NCBI GenBank assembly: GCA_018398765.1
Contig: JAHBMJ010000001.1
Coordinates: forward strand, 138,909-202,908
DNA from: Chromera velia
Lineage: Eukaryota > Sar > Chromeraceae
DNA: 64,000 bases
Direction: 5' to 3'
Positions 12,085 to 22,805 of the stretch are shown here, piece after piece; within the stretch, counting starts at the first letter, position 1, and every line of letters begins with the position of its first letter. The position numbers and the translations under genes were made by a program. The notes below the pieces were generated by a model. The model had not been told where the DNA came from. It ran no database searches and saw only the letters and a list, made by a program, of their open reading frames with translations.

Positions 12085-13710
12085 ATGACGACAGCCACCC
12101 TCCGTCTGACGGCCAGTGAGGCTCGTGAACCCCTAGTAGACCCCCAGGGAGGTTTTCTGGGAGACTCGGCAGGCGGACCATCGGGGTGTGGACTCTCTGT
12201 GTCTTGTTCTGAATTGTCTGATGGCTTCTCTGTATTCGATAGTCAGATGCTGACCATACTGTGTGTGAATGTCTGTGGACTGTCCGACCGCTTGCAGTGT
12301 CCCCGCTTCCGGGATCTCTTGGACTGCACGGACATCCTTGTATGTACAGAGACGCGCATGCTGTCAGAAGAACTCCACTTGGACACGCATTGGTGCCTGA
12401 ATTTCCCGCACTACCATGAAACAGCAGATAATCCCATTAGGTTTACGGGAGGGGTAGCCTTTTTTGTGAATAAACAATTGTGCCCAGAGGTCCCAAGAAG
12501 CAATGCAATTGGCCCTTCTTGCGCCTCAATCAGGTTTCCAGCACCTGCTGAGCTTGCCTAGATCCCCGCAAATCCCCTTTGTGATAAAGCCCCTGTAACC
12601 GAGGCCCGGATGTTTACAATTGTAGGTGCTTACTTTCCCACCTCCTCTGCACAGCGTTACGCGGGTGTCTCCTCAAACGCCCTCTGGGATGGGATCTAAG
12701 GGGTCCTAATGTCCTCGCAAGCTGACTTCAGAGTCTTGTGTGGGGACTTCAATGCACACACGGCCAACCTTTGTACCAAAGTCCCCCTCCCGTCGTTATT
12801 AAACAACGCCCCGATGCCTCATGCCTCTGACCACATAGCTCTAGCTGGTAGAGAGCAGCGTTTGGGTCCTTCTCTCTATATCCAGATCCAAAGGGACAGT
12901 AGAGATCGCAGGAGGCCAGACCCACAGGGGAAAACCCTTATTGACAGGGCGTCAGAGTGTGAACTGACCATATTGAATGGGGCAAGACTCATCCCTGCTG
13001 TTCAGCCCCCCCTCCCATTATGCCTGCCCCCCAACCCTCCTGCTATTGATGGTGCTCCGATCTTAGGACAGAGCTGTGAGCACCCATCTATGACTCAGAG
13101 ATCACCTGAAGAGAGCCGTGAGGACCCTCTCCTGGGGTCGGCCCTGTGGGACCCTTATCCGTCATCTGCCGAGCATACATATTTCCGAGAAGCTAGGGTT
13201 TCGGTTGTAGACTACATGTTCGTCAGTACAAACCTTCTTCCACTCCTTCGCTCCTTCTCCATCAGAAGGGACAGGGAGATAGCGCCGGATCACACTCTCC
13301 TCTGTGCAGGGTTTGGGCAAGCTCAGGTTGCACGGCACAATGAATACCCAGTTGCAGAACCTAGGCGTCCAGGCCCCCCTCAGGGGTCGGACGAGTATGG
13401 TCTAACCCGCGCTGTCCACAGCATGAGCAACGAGTCCCACTTGCCTCCTGGGCCCCCGCCTACCCTGCCTGAGGGGTGGGAATTCGCCTCCTGCCTTCGT
13501 GGCAGCTGGCCAAGGCCCGGTGCCCACTGCTCTATCCCGACTTTCGACTCACCAGGATTTGCCGATGCGTCGAACAAGTTGTGCTCCTACCTAAATACCC
13601 GTAAATCTCCCTGGATGGGCTTAGATGTAGGTGCAGTGCAGCCCTCTCCCCTACCCACTGGCATGGAGCAGGGGGATACGATTGATTCCATTTTCTCCGG
13701 ATAGTTTTAG
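12085..13710 (+). CDS. LINE ORF2, endonuclease region (APE/EEP family)
   Basis: Endonuclease-exonuclease-phosphatase motifs occur in order: TILCVNVCGL near 12250 (Asn motif), ILVCTETRM near 12330 (catalytic Glu region), VLCGDFNAH near 12742 (GDFNAH), VVDYMFVS near 13207, and APDHTLL near 13281, where families usually have SDH. Such enzymes nick target DNA to prime reverse transcription. Stops at 12559, 12697, 13702 and 13708 interrupt the frame, but all five motifs share one frame. Confidence 0.75.
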
Positions 13711-16278
13711 GCAGTGTGTGGTGAGGCAGGTGGCCGTCCCCCCTCGGTTGCTTCCTGCTCTCCTCTTTTGAACTCTGAGAGCCCGTCACCACCTCCCAGA
13801 TGTGTTGCTTCACCTAACGATGGACAAAGGAGGGTATCTGCGGGGGCGACCTGGAGGGCAGGAAGAAGGTCCAATGTGCCCCGAAACAGGCCCCCGATTC
13901 TCCAACCACTCCGATTAGAGGTGCGGTGGTGGGCAACTGAAGTGAAGAAACAAAAGTCGTTGTTGTTCGCTCCCGGACGACTTCCTGTAGGGTCCAGCCG
14001 ACTGTTACACCTTGTCATCGCAGAGACCCACAAAAAGTACAGGGAGGCTAAAACAGCGTACAACCGAGCCTTATCAGCTTATGTGAAGTCGGAAGCAGTG
14101 GAGCGGGAAAGAGTGCTGCAAGCGGAACTGCAGAAAAGTTCATATAGAATCTATGAACTACTTAGAGACCTCCGCAAACGCGCAGCAGCAAGGTTGATGC
14201 CCTCTTGTGCCGACGATGGTACGTCAGCTGCCCCCACAACACGAGTCCCCTCCCCCTGGGCTTTTGCTGAGCACTTTACTCAAGTATTCCGCTGTCCTGA
14301 GGAATCCAGTCCCGGGGGATGCTGTTCAAGGCCCCTTCCGAGTTCTTCCTCTCTCACAGTCCCTGGCATATTGGTCTCAACTGTCTCACAGAATGCCTAT
14401 GCCCCTCCTGTACGAGGCTTGGCGCCCTTGAGCACGGAGATACCCCCACCACTTCAGGGGTCCTCTGCCCCCCTAATGCCACCGCCAAGTTTTCCTCCCC
14501 TCTCCCCCCTCTCAAACCCCCCCCCCCNNNNNNNNNNNNNNNNNNNNNNNNNNNNNNNNNNNNNNNNNNNNNNNNNNNNNNNNNNNNNNNNNNNNNNNNN
14601 NNNNNNNNNNNNNNNNNNNNNNNNNNNNNNNNNNNNNNNNNNNNNNNNNNNNNNNNNNNNNNNNNNNNNNNNNNNNNNNNNNNNNNNNNNNNNNNNNNNN
14701 NNNNNNNNNNNNNNNNNNNNNNNNNNNNNNNNNNNNNNNNNNNNNNNNNNNNNNNNNNNNNNNNNNNNNNNNNNNNNNNNNNNNNNNNNNNNNNNNNNNN
14801 NNNNNNNNNNNNNNNNNNNNNNNNNNNNNNNNNNNNNNNNNNNNNNNNNNNNNNNNCCCCAACCTGAGGCTTCTGACCCTAGAGCCCCGTCTGGTGTATG
14901 GGAAGCTACTGGTAGGGTATCGCCGTTCCTGGATCTCGAATTCTTCTCTCAGGAGGAAGTAAAGTCCTGTCTAAGGGCTGGTAAGAAAAAGAAAGCGGCT
15001 GGCATTGATGGGCTGGTGGTTGAAAACCTGAGGAAATGGTCCCAAAACCCGCTCTTCGTAGCCTTAGTCACAGACGTGTTTAACGTCTGCCTTGTAGAGG
15101 GCAGAATTCCGTCAATCTGGAATAGATGTCTTATCTTGCCGGTGCTGAAGCCCGGAAAGGACCCGGAGGACCTGGCCTCCTACAGACCGATCCACCTGCT
15201 TAGACACCTCTCGAAGATGTTCAGCTCACTCGTTGATCAGCGATTGAGGAAGATTGTTTCGCTTTCCCGGGTGCAGTTTGGATTTTAAAAGGGTAAAGGT
15301 ACCAGGGACGCTCTGTTCGTTTTCAACCACATCCTCAAGAAGTATCACTTCCCGGGTATGCATTATATTTTTATCGACTTGAAGCAAGCATTTGACTCGG
15401 TAAGACATAAGTGTTTATGGGAGCGCTTAAAGGAGGAGTGGGTCCCCCCTCATTGGGTACGGGTTGTTCAAGGTATGTACACTGACGTGTGGGCAACGGT
15501 CTGTCAACCTGCCAGTGAGGGTATGCAGAATCGGTGTGTAGCGGGCTTAGCTCCCACTGCTGGCAAATTTTGGTTTAGAGAGAGCGTTGGGGTCAAGCAG
15601 GGCAATCCACTCTCGCCACTGTTATTTAATCTCTTTATAAATGACCTCCCGTCTTTTATCGCTGACCGACGTCTTACGGCCCTGTCAAATAGGACTGGGC
15701 CATCCGATCAGAATCCCCAACCCCCCCCTTCGTCTTCCGCTCTCCCTCCAGCCTTGCTGGCAGCTGTTTCGTCTGCCTCCTCTTCGTCTTCCAGTCACCC
15801 GACTTCCGCTAAGGTTAGGGTTGGGCCTTCTTCTGACTTCTGTGAGCTTGAGTGCCTCCTTTACGCTGATGATCTCGTTTTGTTCCACCCAGATCCAGGT
15901 GAGCTGACTTGCATGCTTGATCGTTTGTCTGCCTACTGTTAGAAGAACGGATTATCTATGAATGTCTCAAAGTTATACTCGTTGTTTGTGGGGGAGGAAT
16001 GGAGTTTGGGCGAAAGGAAGGTCTTTCTCTTTGGGGGGAAAGTCATACAACGTTGTTCAGAGTTTAAATATCTGGGTGCAATTTTCGACAGGAATGGGGC
16101 AGTCAGTCGCGCTTTTGAAATGCGTCTAAAAAAAGGGAAGAGAAAGGTGTTTGCATTACTTAGGGAACTTGCACTGCTTGCCAAGGTCTCCCCGGGGAGG
16201 TTGATAACAATGTGCAGGACTGCAGCCTCGTCAGTATTCCTCTATTCGGCGGAGACAGCGGGCTTGTCCCCTCGATAA
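13711..16278 (+). CDS. LINE ORF2, reverse transcriptase region (contains N gap)
   Basis: After a linker and the gap (14528-14856) comes a typical LINE reverse transcriptase: KKKAAGIDGLVVENL (fingers), NRCLILPVLKPGKDP, SYRPIHLL, FIDLKQAFDSV (motif A, near 15373), GVKQGNPLSPLLFNLFIND (motif B, near 15592), YADDLVLF (motif C, Tyr-Ala-Asp-Asp at 15861-15872), and FKYLGAIFD. The catalytic Asp residues are present. Stops lie at 15286 (after VQFGF), 15940 (AYC-stop-KNGLSMN) and 16276; flanking family-conserved residues stay in frame. Confidence 0.85.
14528..14856. other. Assembly gap (329 N) inside the LINE
   Basis: The gap is flanked by poly-C on the left and CCCC on the right, so a C homopolymer probably broke the assembly. 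It lies between the endonuclease-RT linker and the RT fingers; its true length is unknown. Confidence 0.95.
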
Positions 16279-16428
16279 CTGCATCTTATTGACGACTTCT
16301 GGTTAAGCCTCTGCCGGTCCCAGGTTGGCCTCCCCCAAACCTCTCCAAGGATTCTTACCCTCCTTGAGTTTGGTATCCTACCCGGAGCCGCAACCCTAGC
16401 AGAAAGAGCGCTCAGGTTCCTGTGGGGA

Positions 16429-18054
16429 GTGGCGCAGAGGCCAGTGAATGACCTAACCAACCTCGTGTACAGAGAACTGTGTGAGAGGCGACAACTGGCC
16501 ATTTTAGACGACTTTGTTTCTTTCGTTTCGTCCTGTTGTCTTGTAGCAAAGCTAGACCCTGCTGATGTACTTCCACAAAGCTCTTTGTCTTCGAGTACGG
16601 TGATGTCATGGGGGGGGGAGCTCTTTTCATCGCCAATGGGTGGTGTGCAGAGAAGAGTCTGGGAGACGGCAACTCAACAGACAAATTGGTCTTCTCCGGG
16701 CATCCCCCCCCCTTTTTTCGTCTTACCTCTGTCTCCGTCCCCTCCTTATGGTTGCACACACCTTTCTGATGCCTTGTCAAGCAGGCTTGCACGTCTGCTG
16801 TGGCGTCACGAGCCGTGGCCGTACTTTGAAAAACCGTTCCCCCGTTCCTACCTCCTGGAACGCTCGCTTCCCTTCCAGTCTCGTCGAGTTATCTCTCTTT
16901 TCCGACTGGGGATCTGCCAGACCTCGGCCAGGACGGCTTTGTTTAGAGGTATGGCGGCTTTTTCCCCCCTCGCTCGCTGTTCATTTTGCAAAGAACGAAA
17001 CCCAACGACCCCACCGCAAGATCTACCCATCGGTGATGAGCTTCACGCTCTTTCTGACTGCCCGGAATTTGACTCTGCTAGAGATCGATTCCAGCAGGTC
17101 TTGCGGGTCTTGCCGAAAGCGAAGTACTTCAGCCTCAGCACACTCGACTGCAGCGAGATATTCTTTGTCAAAGTCCTTGTCCCACTACTTTCTGAACGCC
17201 TTGGATTGGTGGGGTGAACGTTGGTAGGGATCAACGAGTCTTTAGTTCGCAAACAAAGAGACATAACGAGACAGGACACCCCTTTGGATGGAGAAGATGT
17301 GGGCCGACAAGGTTTGCCGAATCGGTCTGCTGGCACAGGGGGGGTAAGGGGCACAATATCTGCTAGACAGTCACATCAAGCCATCGTCATTCAGGGTCAG
17401 AGTCTTCCAATCCTCTCTTCAACGTCTGCAGCCCCCATCTAAGCCAGTCTGCTGCGTAGAGTCGCCGCTAAATCAACTCTTTCTGTAGGCTGGTGTTCCA
17501 CCATGTTGCCTGCTATCCAGTCGTTAGATGCCCACCGTTCAGGCACTTACTCGCTTCCTCTCCTTCTGTCACTCTCATAAGTGTCAGTTATCTACACGGA
17601 TGGCGCCAGCCGCTCTAATGGTACGCCGCACGCGAAGGCAGGTTATGGAACATATTGGGGTCCTGGACATTCATGTAACCTCAGTTGTAGACTCAGAGGT
17701 AAGCAGACAAACAATCGAGCCGAGCTGAGTGCGATCATAGCTGCGCTTGAAACTGGAATTCTCCATGGTCCTCCTCGCACGCTGATAGTCAAATCTGATT
17801 TGTGGTATGCTTGCCGAGCCCTGGAGTCATGGGTTCCGCAATGGGAAAGAAATGGTTAGAGAAGACCTGATGGAAAGCCAGTGTGCAATCAAGATTTGAT
17901 TAGTAAGTTGGTCAGCCTTGTCAATGAATACGAATGGGTACTGGAGGGGACTGTGTCTATCCAATGGGTGAAGGCGCACAATAAAGAGCCTGGTAACGAG
18001 GTAGCAGATGCTCTCGCTGTCAAGGGTGCGTATCTTCCCATCCCTTGTGCGTAA
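16429..18054 (+). CDS. LINE ORF2, C-terminal C-C-H-C motif and RNase H
   Basis: The first part ends in a CSFCKER...DELHALSDCPEF motif (16978-17065), the C-x2-C...H...C signature common after LINE RT domains. RNase H follows with its four catalytic regions: IYTDGAS (Asp, near 17590), NNRAELSAIIAALE (Glu), VKSDLWYA (Asp) and VKAHNKEPGNEVADALA (Asp, near 17970). Stops at 17215, 17440, 17578 and 17857 interrupt it. The one at 17857 lies in NG-stop-RRPDGK, where RNase H proteins normally have Trp, so it fits TGG to TAG. The frame closes at TAA 18052. Confidence 0.8.
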
Positions 18055-18763
18055 TGTTCTTGTCTGTAAAGGAGTAGGGGGTTGGGTGTATTGGTCTGAT
18101 ATACTGGGCCAGAGTGAGAAAGCGTAACTTGAGGTGGAGAGGGAGATTTGGTTCTGGCCTTGGAAGTCGAAGACTATCTGGTGCTGCACCCTACTCTTAG
18201 AGCTAGAGGAGGTTGTGCTGACTGAATTTATCTATTCTTCTTCTCGGTCGTTGATGCAGCGTGCTTGGTAGGAGTCGGTTTTCCACGTTGGCCTGTTTTT
18301 CCTCATTAACTGGTACTGCATGCTGGAGGTTTTTTGTCCAGGACCACTCTAGGGAGCGGGCCGATAGACCGTATGTATGACCAGACACGTAGCGTGCGGC
18401 AGGTAATGCCGAGCAGTTACGTGATGTATGTGTATGGGGTGGAGGTACTACCTGAACGGGCGGATGCTCCCATACCTCCCCTTAATACCTAATACCTAAT
18501 ATGTTTAATTCTATATGCGTACGTATATGTACATATATGGCTTTGTTTTTTTTTTCTGTAAAAAAAAAAATAATGCGTGCATGCATGCATATATTTAATT
18601 TTGGTGTTTTTTTTTTCGGCGTCAGCTAGTGCACAAGGAGGAGGAGGAGGAGGAGGAGAAAGAAGAGATTGTAGTGACCATATAGGTTTGATTTGATAGT
18701 ATGGTAGTATGCCAGTACCGTTTGGTTTTCCAAGGAGGAGTCTAATACAGAGACCCTCAACCA

Positions 18764-19115
18764 GAGTTGAAGTATAGGGTACCAGCCTGCCGCGTATCTA
18801 TACTTGCTTCTGGACCCGGCGGGCCGAGCGTGCAGGCCGTGCCGCACGGTGCCGAAGCGCCGTGCTGGCCAGGATATATATTAGGATTGCCGCGCGTGCA
18901 TTCGATTTTGTACGATTTGTGCCGTGCGCATTCAGCACAAGCCAGTTCAGATTGATCCACTTCGTGCAGTGTTAGCTGATTAAACGTTTTTCGGCTGTTC
19001 GTTCTACTCTGCCTTGATGGACAGACTATTTCATGAAGTAGTTCCACCGTCATGGAGATCTAGCTCTGTATTCCGTTTGACCATCTCTTTGATCATTCTC
19101 TTTTATGGTTGACAG
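18764..19115 (+). repeat. Dispersed repeat, copy 1 (about 350 bp)
   Basis: Begins AGAGTTGAAGTATAGGGTAC, includes GGACCCGGCGGGCCGAG, and ends near CTCTTTGATCATTCTC. It matches 20791-21155 in the same orientation with few differences. GC-rich first half, no protein reading, no clear tRNA A or B box. Orientation is arbitrary. Confidence 0.8.
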
Positions 19116-20342
19116 CGCTCTATTGTGTCCCGTTTCGGTCAGTCAACGACCGCAATGATTTCCGTCTCCTCATCTCTCCAGCTATCTTTTGCTCCACCTT
19201 TCCACTGCTTGGAAGCCATCCGTTCCAGTTAGAGGTAGAATGAGAGAAAGTTTTCAGGAAGCTTTCTCCTTCCAATCTGGAAGCTGTGGAGGAAGGATAA
19301 ACCTGCAGCCACTGCTGCGCCTGTAGGTCTCTGCTGGGAGACGTCATGTTGCTAGTCATGTTGCACGATGATGTTCGTTTATTAAAGACTCCAACGTGGA
19401 CGCCAGATGAAAAACTAAGTCTCCACTGTTCCCCCAAGCTCTTTCGGCTTCTCTCCTCAACAACATCACCCAGATCGAGCACGTGGACAAGGACCGCCAG
19501 TAGCATGATTGCTGCTATTTCTGCCGAGAGCCGCCCTCACCTCAGCTGCCACTAGCTGCTGTCTGGACCGCACTGAGCCATCAGTGCACCATCTGCTCGT
19601 AGCTGTTTTCTGGACCGCCAAGAGCTGAGAGTGCTGCAGCTTTTCTACTATGACTTCGCTTATCTGCTCGCCAAGGATCATAAAGGAAGGCAAGGTTTCG
19701 GAAGCACCTCTTTGGGGGGGGGGATTCTTGATGACTTTTTTATCCGTGCTTGGCTGTCTCCGTGTCTTCTGCCAGTCAACATCCATCCGTGTGTACACTG
19801 GAGTGAGAGAGGATACAAGGACGCTCCGCTGAGTTGCGAATGCAAGGTTTGCAGTGTTTGTTTTCTCTTGTTAGGCAGTGAGTGCAAACTGTGCATGTGA
19901 TTGAACTCTTTGATGGAGAAGCATACAAGGCACGATTTGTTCTATCTTTCTGCACAGCCACTGCATGGATTCTTTCTTTCCCTGTTGCTTTTCCAGTGTT
20001 GTGAAGCGCTCATCTTTTGAAAGGCAACAGACAGCCAGACCTAAGAGGCAGGCCAAAGAAAGGCAGACTTAAGAGGCACTGCCAGGCCGGAGATAAACAG
20101 TCTTATGATGCTTAGCCCTCTGACCTTGTTCTTGTGATGCCTAGCCCTCTGTCTCTCTATTATCCTTTCATGTGTGCTTTTCAATCTTCAACACTGGCAG
20201 GCAAGTGAAAGCAAGAAAAGATTTCATTGACTCTCAGGCAGTCAGACCAAAATGCTGTTTCATTCCCTTTGTCTTTATCTTTCTCTAGTGTTTCGCTTCC
20301 GTTTCTTTCACTTTGCAAAGCTTGCTAGGATATGACCTAGGG
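19116..20342. other. Repeat-zone spacer, nothing recognised
   Basis: Minus-strand open stretches (19120-19506, 19466-19798) show no domain. Short TCTGGACCGC motifs recur at about 19560 and 19610. I see no gene. Confidence 0.4.
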
Positions 20343-20770
20343 TATGACACTTAAAAAATAAATAAATATAATTTAATTACAAACCCTAAGGGCATGTATC
20401 CCTCTGATTAGCTATAACTCTAAAAAGTAGTTTTTTAAGGTTTTTAGGATACACTGACCTTATTTCTACGATAACACAACCTTTTAAATTAAATCTTATA
20501 ACCTTTTATATATAGGATCAATCAATCAATAGGAAAGTCAATTCGCCCTCGGAGGTTTGCAAATGCTCATGACGTCGCTTTGCAAACCTAATCCCCCAAC
20601 CTGACCAAACATGTCTAAACTTATCTAAACCTGGTTCCAAATGGCTTTTGCTATAAGTTTTGCATAAATACAGAGAAGATGTAAAGCAAACACAGCCTGG
20701 TATTTTACCATAAAACATCAGACAAACCGATTATTCAACGAATGTAGGATAAACTTAAGAACATAAAAGA
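20343..20770. repeat. Left arm of a long inverted repeat pair
   Basis: Starts TA-TGACAC and reads inward through TAACTCTAAAAAGTAGTTTT, CAACCTGACCAAACATG and CCTGGTATTTTACCA. Its reverse complement lies at 24449-24845. By eye the arms are roughly 85-90% alike; the left arm has a small extra ATCAATCAATCAAT-type insertion near 20518-20530. The outer ends give TA flanking TGACA on both sides, as in DNA transposons that duplicate a TA target. Confidence 0.75.
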
Positions 20771-20790
20771 TAGAAATGTAATTGAGGGGG

Positions 20791-21155
20791 GGAGTTAAAG
20801 TATAGGGTACCAGCCTGCCGCGTATCCATGCTTGCTTCTGGACCCGGCGGGCCGAGTGTACAGGCCGTGCCGCGCAGTGCTGAAGCGCCGTGCTGGCCGG
20901 GATATTAGGATTGCCGCGCGCATTCGATTTTGTACGATTTGTGCCGTGCGTATTCAGCACGAGCCAGTTCAGATCGATCCACTTCATGCAGTATTAGCTG
21001 ATCAAATGCCTTTCGGCTGTTCGTTCTACTCTGCCTTGACAGACAGACTATTTCATGAAGTAGTTCCACCATCATGAAAATTTAGCTCTGCATTCCGTTT
21101 GACTCTAGCGTTTGACTGTCTCTTTGGTTATTCTTTTTTACTAGTGAGACACACA
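20791..21155 (+). repeat. Dispersed repeat, copy 2, lying between the inverted arms
   Basis: Begins GGAGTTAAAGTATAGGGTAC and follows copy 1 base for base with scattered substitutions and a short extension near 21100. It lies just inside the left inverted arm, whereas copy 1 lies 1.2 kb outside it, so it spread or was duplicated independently of the arm. Confidence 0.8.
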
Positions 21156-21529
21156 TCAAGTGAGTCAAGGCCTTCGTTTGCTCTTTGTAAACTTCTAGCT
21201 TTCTTTGATTCTTTATTCTGTCTGCCTTCTTTCTGCTTTCGTTGTTTGTTCTTCCTCTTTCTTCTGATGGGGTGCTGCTAATCGAAGGCAACTGGCAGTG
21301 GGATGACCGCCCTGCAGGCCCTGCAGGGCCTGGTTATTACTGGTTGTTCCTTCAGTGGGGAGGGGCACGAGGACCACCATGGTCATCTGCCAGTACCGCT
21401 TGGCTGGCTGTGCAGATTTCCACCACCAGTCTGTCTTCTGCGTGGCCTCGGGCCCAGGGGGGCAGAGAGGCTGGGAGGCGGAATACCGCAGGGGCATCGG
21501 AGCGACCATCAAGCAGACATCTATCAATG

Positions 21530-21815
21530 TAATGGCGGCAGTCCCCAACATAGATGGGGACCGCTGCTATCATGTGGTGGTGTTCGAGATCGGTGCACCT
21601 GCTACTTAGCGGGCCTGACAACGTGGGAATACCGGTGGAGAATCGGGGCCGCCGTCTAGCTGACCACCTGCGATAACTTGCAAGGCAGTGGCGGCTACCG
21701 AAAACATCGATGGGACACGGATCTACCGTGTCGTCGTGTTCGATGGAGATCGGCTGGCCGATTTCCATTAGTGCGCCGTCTACTTGGCGAGCCTGAGGAC
21801 ATAGGATGGCCAGCA
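21530..21815 (+). repeat. Imperfect tandem duplication with shared reading frame
   Basis: Two units of about 150 bp (from 21531 and from 21683) both read, on the plus strand, an alanine-rich start, then NIDG(D/T)R.Y..VVVF and an acidic or hydrophobic end. The peptide is better conserved than the bases, which suggests a former repeat protein. No start, stop or family can be assigned. Confidence 0.45.
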
Positions 21816-22065
21816 GTACCGTCGTCTCTACCACAACTGCTGGGACTTTACCAGGGCTAGCCAGGGCTCTATGCACCCTGATGGGTGCAAACTACTACAA
21901 CACCTGGGAGCATGAGCTCCCAACTGCCATCGCGGGTCAACCCTGTGTAAAGTAAGTGGTTCTTTCTTTTCAGACTCGCGCTGACTTTGCATCATACAAA
22001 AATCTTTTCTTCGTTCTCTACGATGCAAAGTTTAACTTTGGACCAGCTTTTTTTACTCATTTCCC

Positions 22066-22210
22066 TTGCTTTCTTTCTTTCTTTCTTTCTTCCTTCTTTC
22101 CTTTCCATTTTTCGTTCCATCTTTCTTTCTTTTTTTCTTTGTTTCTTTCTTTCTTTTGTTTCTTTCTTTCTTTCTTTCTTTTTTTCTTTCTTTTTTTCTA
22201 AGACTAAGAC

Positions 22211-22242
<32 letters not shown>

Positions 22243-22805
22243 TTTTTTATTTTTTTCTTTCTTTGTTTTTTTTTTTCATTCTTTCTTTGCTTTCTTTCTT
22301 TCTTTCGTTCGTCTGTTCGTTTGTTTATTCTTTCGTTCTTTCTTTCTTTCGTTCTTTTATTCTTTTGTTCTTTCATTCTTTTGTTCTTTCTTTTCTTTCT
22401 TTCTTTCTTTGCTTTCTTGCTTTCTTTCTTTCTTTTTTTTTTTCTTTCTTTCTTTCTTTTTTTTCTTTCTTTCTTTATTTTTTTACTTTGCTTTCTTGCT
22501 TTCTTTCTTTCTTGCTTTCTTGCTTTCTTGCTTTCTTTCTTTCTTTCTTGCTTTCTTGCTTTCTTGCTTTCTTTCTTTCTTTCTTTCTGTCTTTCTTTCT
22601 TTCTTTCATTCTTTCATTCTTTTATTCTTTCATTCTTTCATTCTTTTTTTTTACCTTCGTTCTTTCGTTCTTTTGTTCTTTCTTTCTTTCTTTCTTTCTT
22701 CTTTCTTTCTCTCTTTTGTTCTTTTTTTTTTTTTCTTGCTTTCTTTTTTTCTTTCTTTCTTTCGTTTGTTTGTTCGTCTGTTCATTCATTCATTCATTCT
22801 TTTCT
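22066..22805 (+). repeat. TTTC-dominated homopyrimidine tract, about 740 bp
   Basis: The plus strand is almost pure T and C (TTTC/TTCT/CTTG units) with rare purines. Unit types are blocked: GCTTTCTT near 22490-22570, CATTCTTT near 22605-22645, CATT near 22780. The long Phe/Leu/Ser frames here are artefacts of the repeat. Homopyrimidine runs of this size can adopt triplex structure, which is known behaviour and not shown here. Confidence 0.9.

Larger units (their letters stand above)
10653..18500 (+). mobile_element. Non-LTR retrotransposon (LINE) with APE endonuclease, RT and RNase H
   Basis: ORF1 (10653-11744), an APE-type endonuclease (about 12250-13330), reverse transcriptase (about 14940-16280), a C-C-H-C motif (about 16978-17065) and RNase H (17581-18054) follow on one strand. 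EN upstream and RNase H downstream of RT is the layout of the I/R1/Tad-like groups. From 11650 to 18054 everything lies in a single frame, broken only by stops (TAG at 12082, 12559, 13702, 13708, 15940, 17857; TAA at 12697, 15286, 16276, 17440, 17578; TGA at 17215) with no frame change seen outside the 329-N gap. The 3' end holds an AATACCT-type short tandem (18482-18500). No clear target-site duplication was found, so both ends are approximate. Confidence 0.85.

Noticed and set aside
11148-17859. Reassigned UAA/UAG codons (ciliate-like code) to explain the stops in the LINE
   Set aside because: The host receptor ends at TAA and has no in-frame TAA/TAG inside its exons; one stop replaces a conserved Trp rather than Gln.
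10551-18500. AGGTATTAGGT near 10553 and its reverse complement at 18485-18500 as terminal inverted repeats of the LINE
   Set aside because: Only about 11 bases, the right side is a short tandem repeat, and LINEs do not have terminal inverted repeats; most likely chance.
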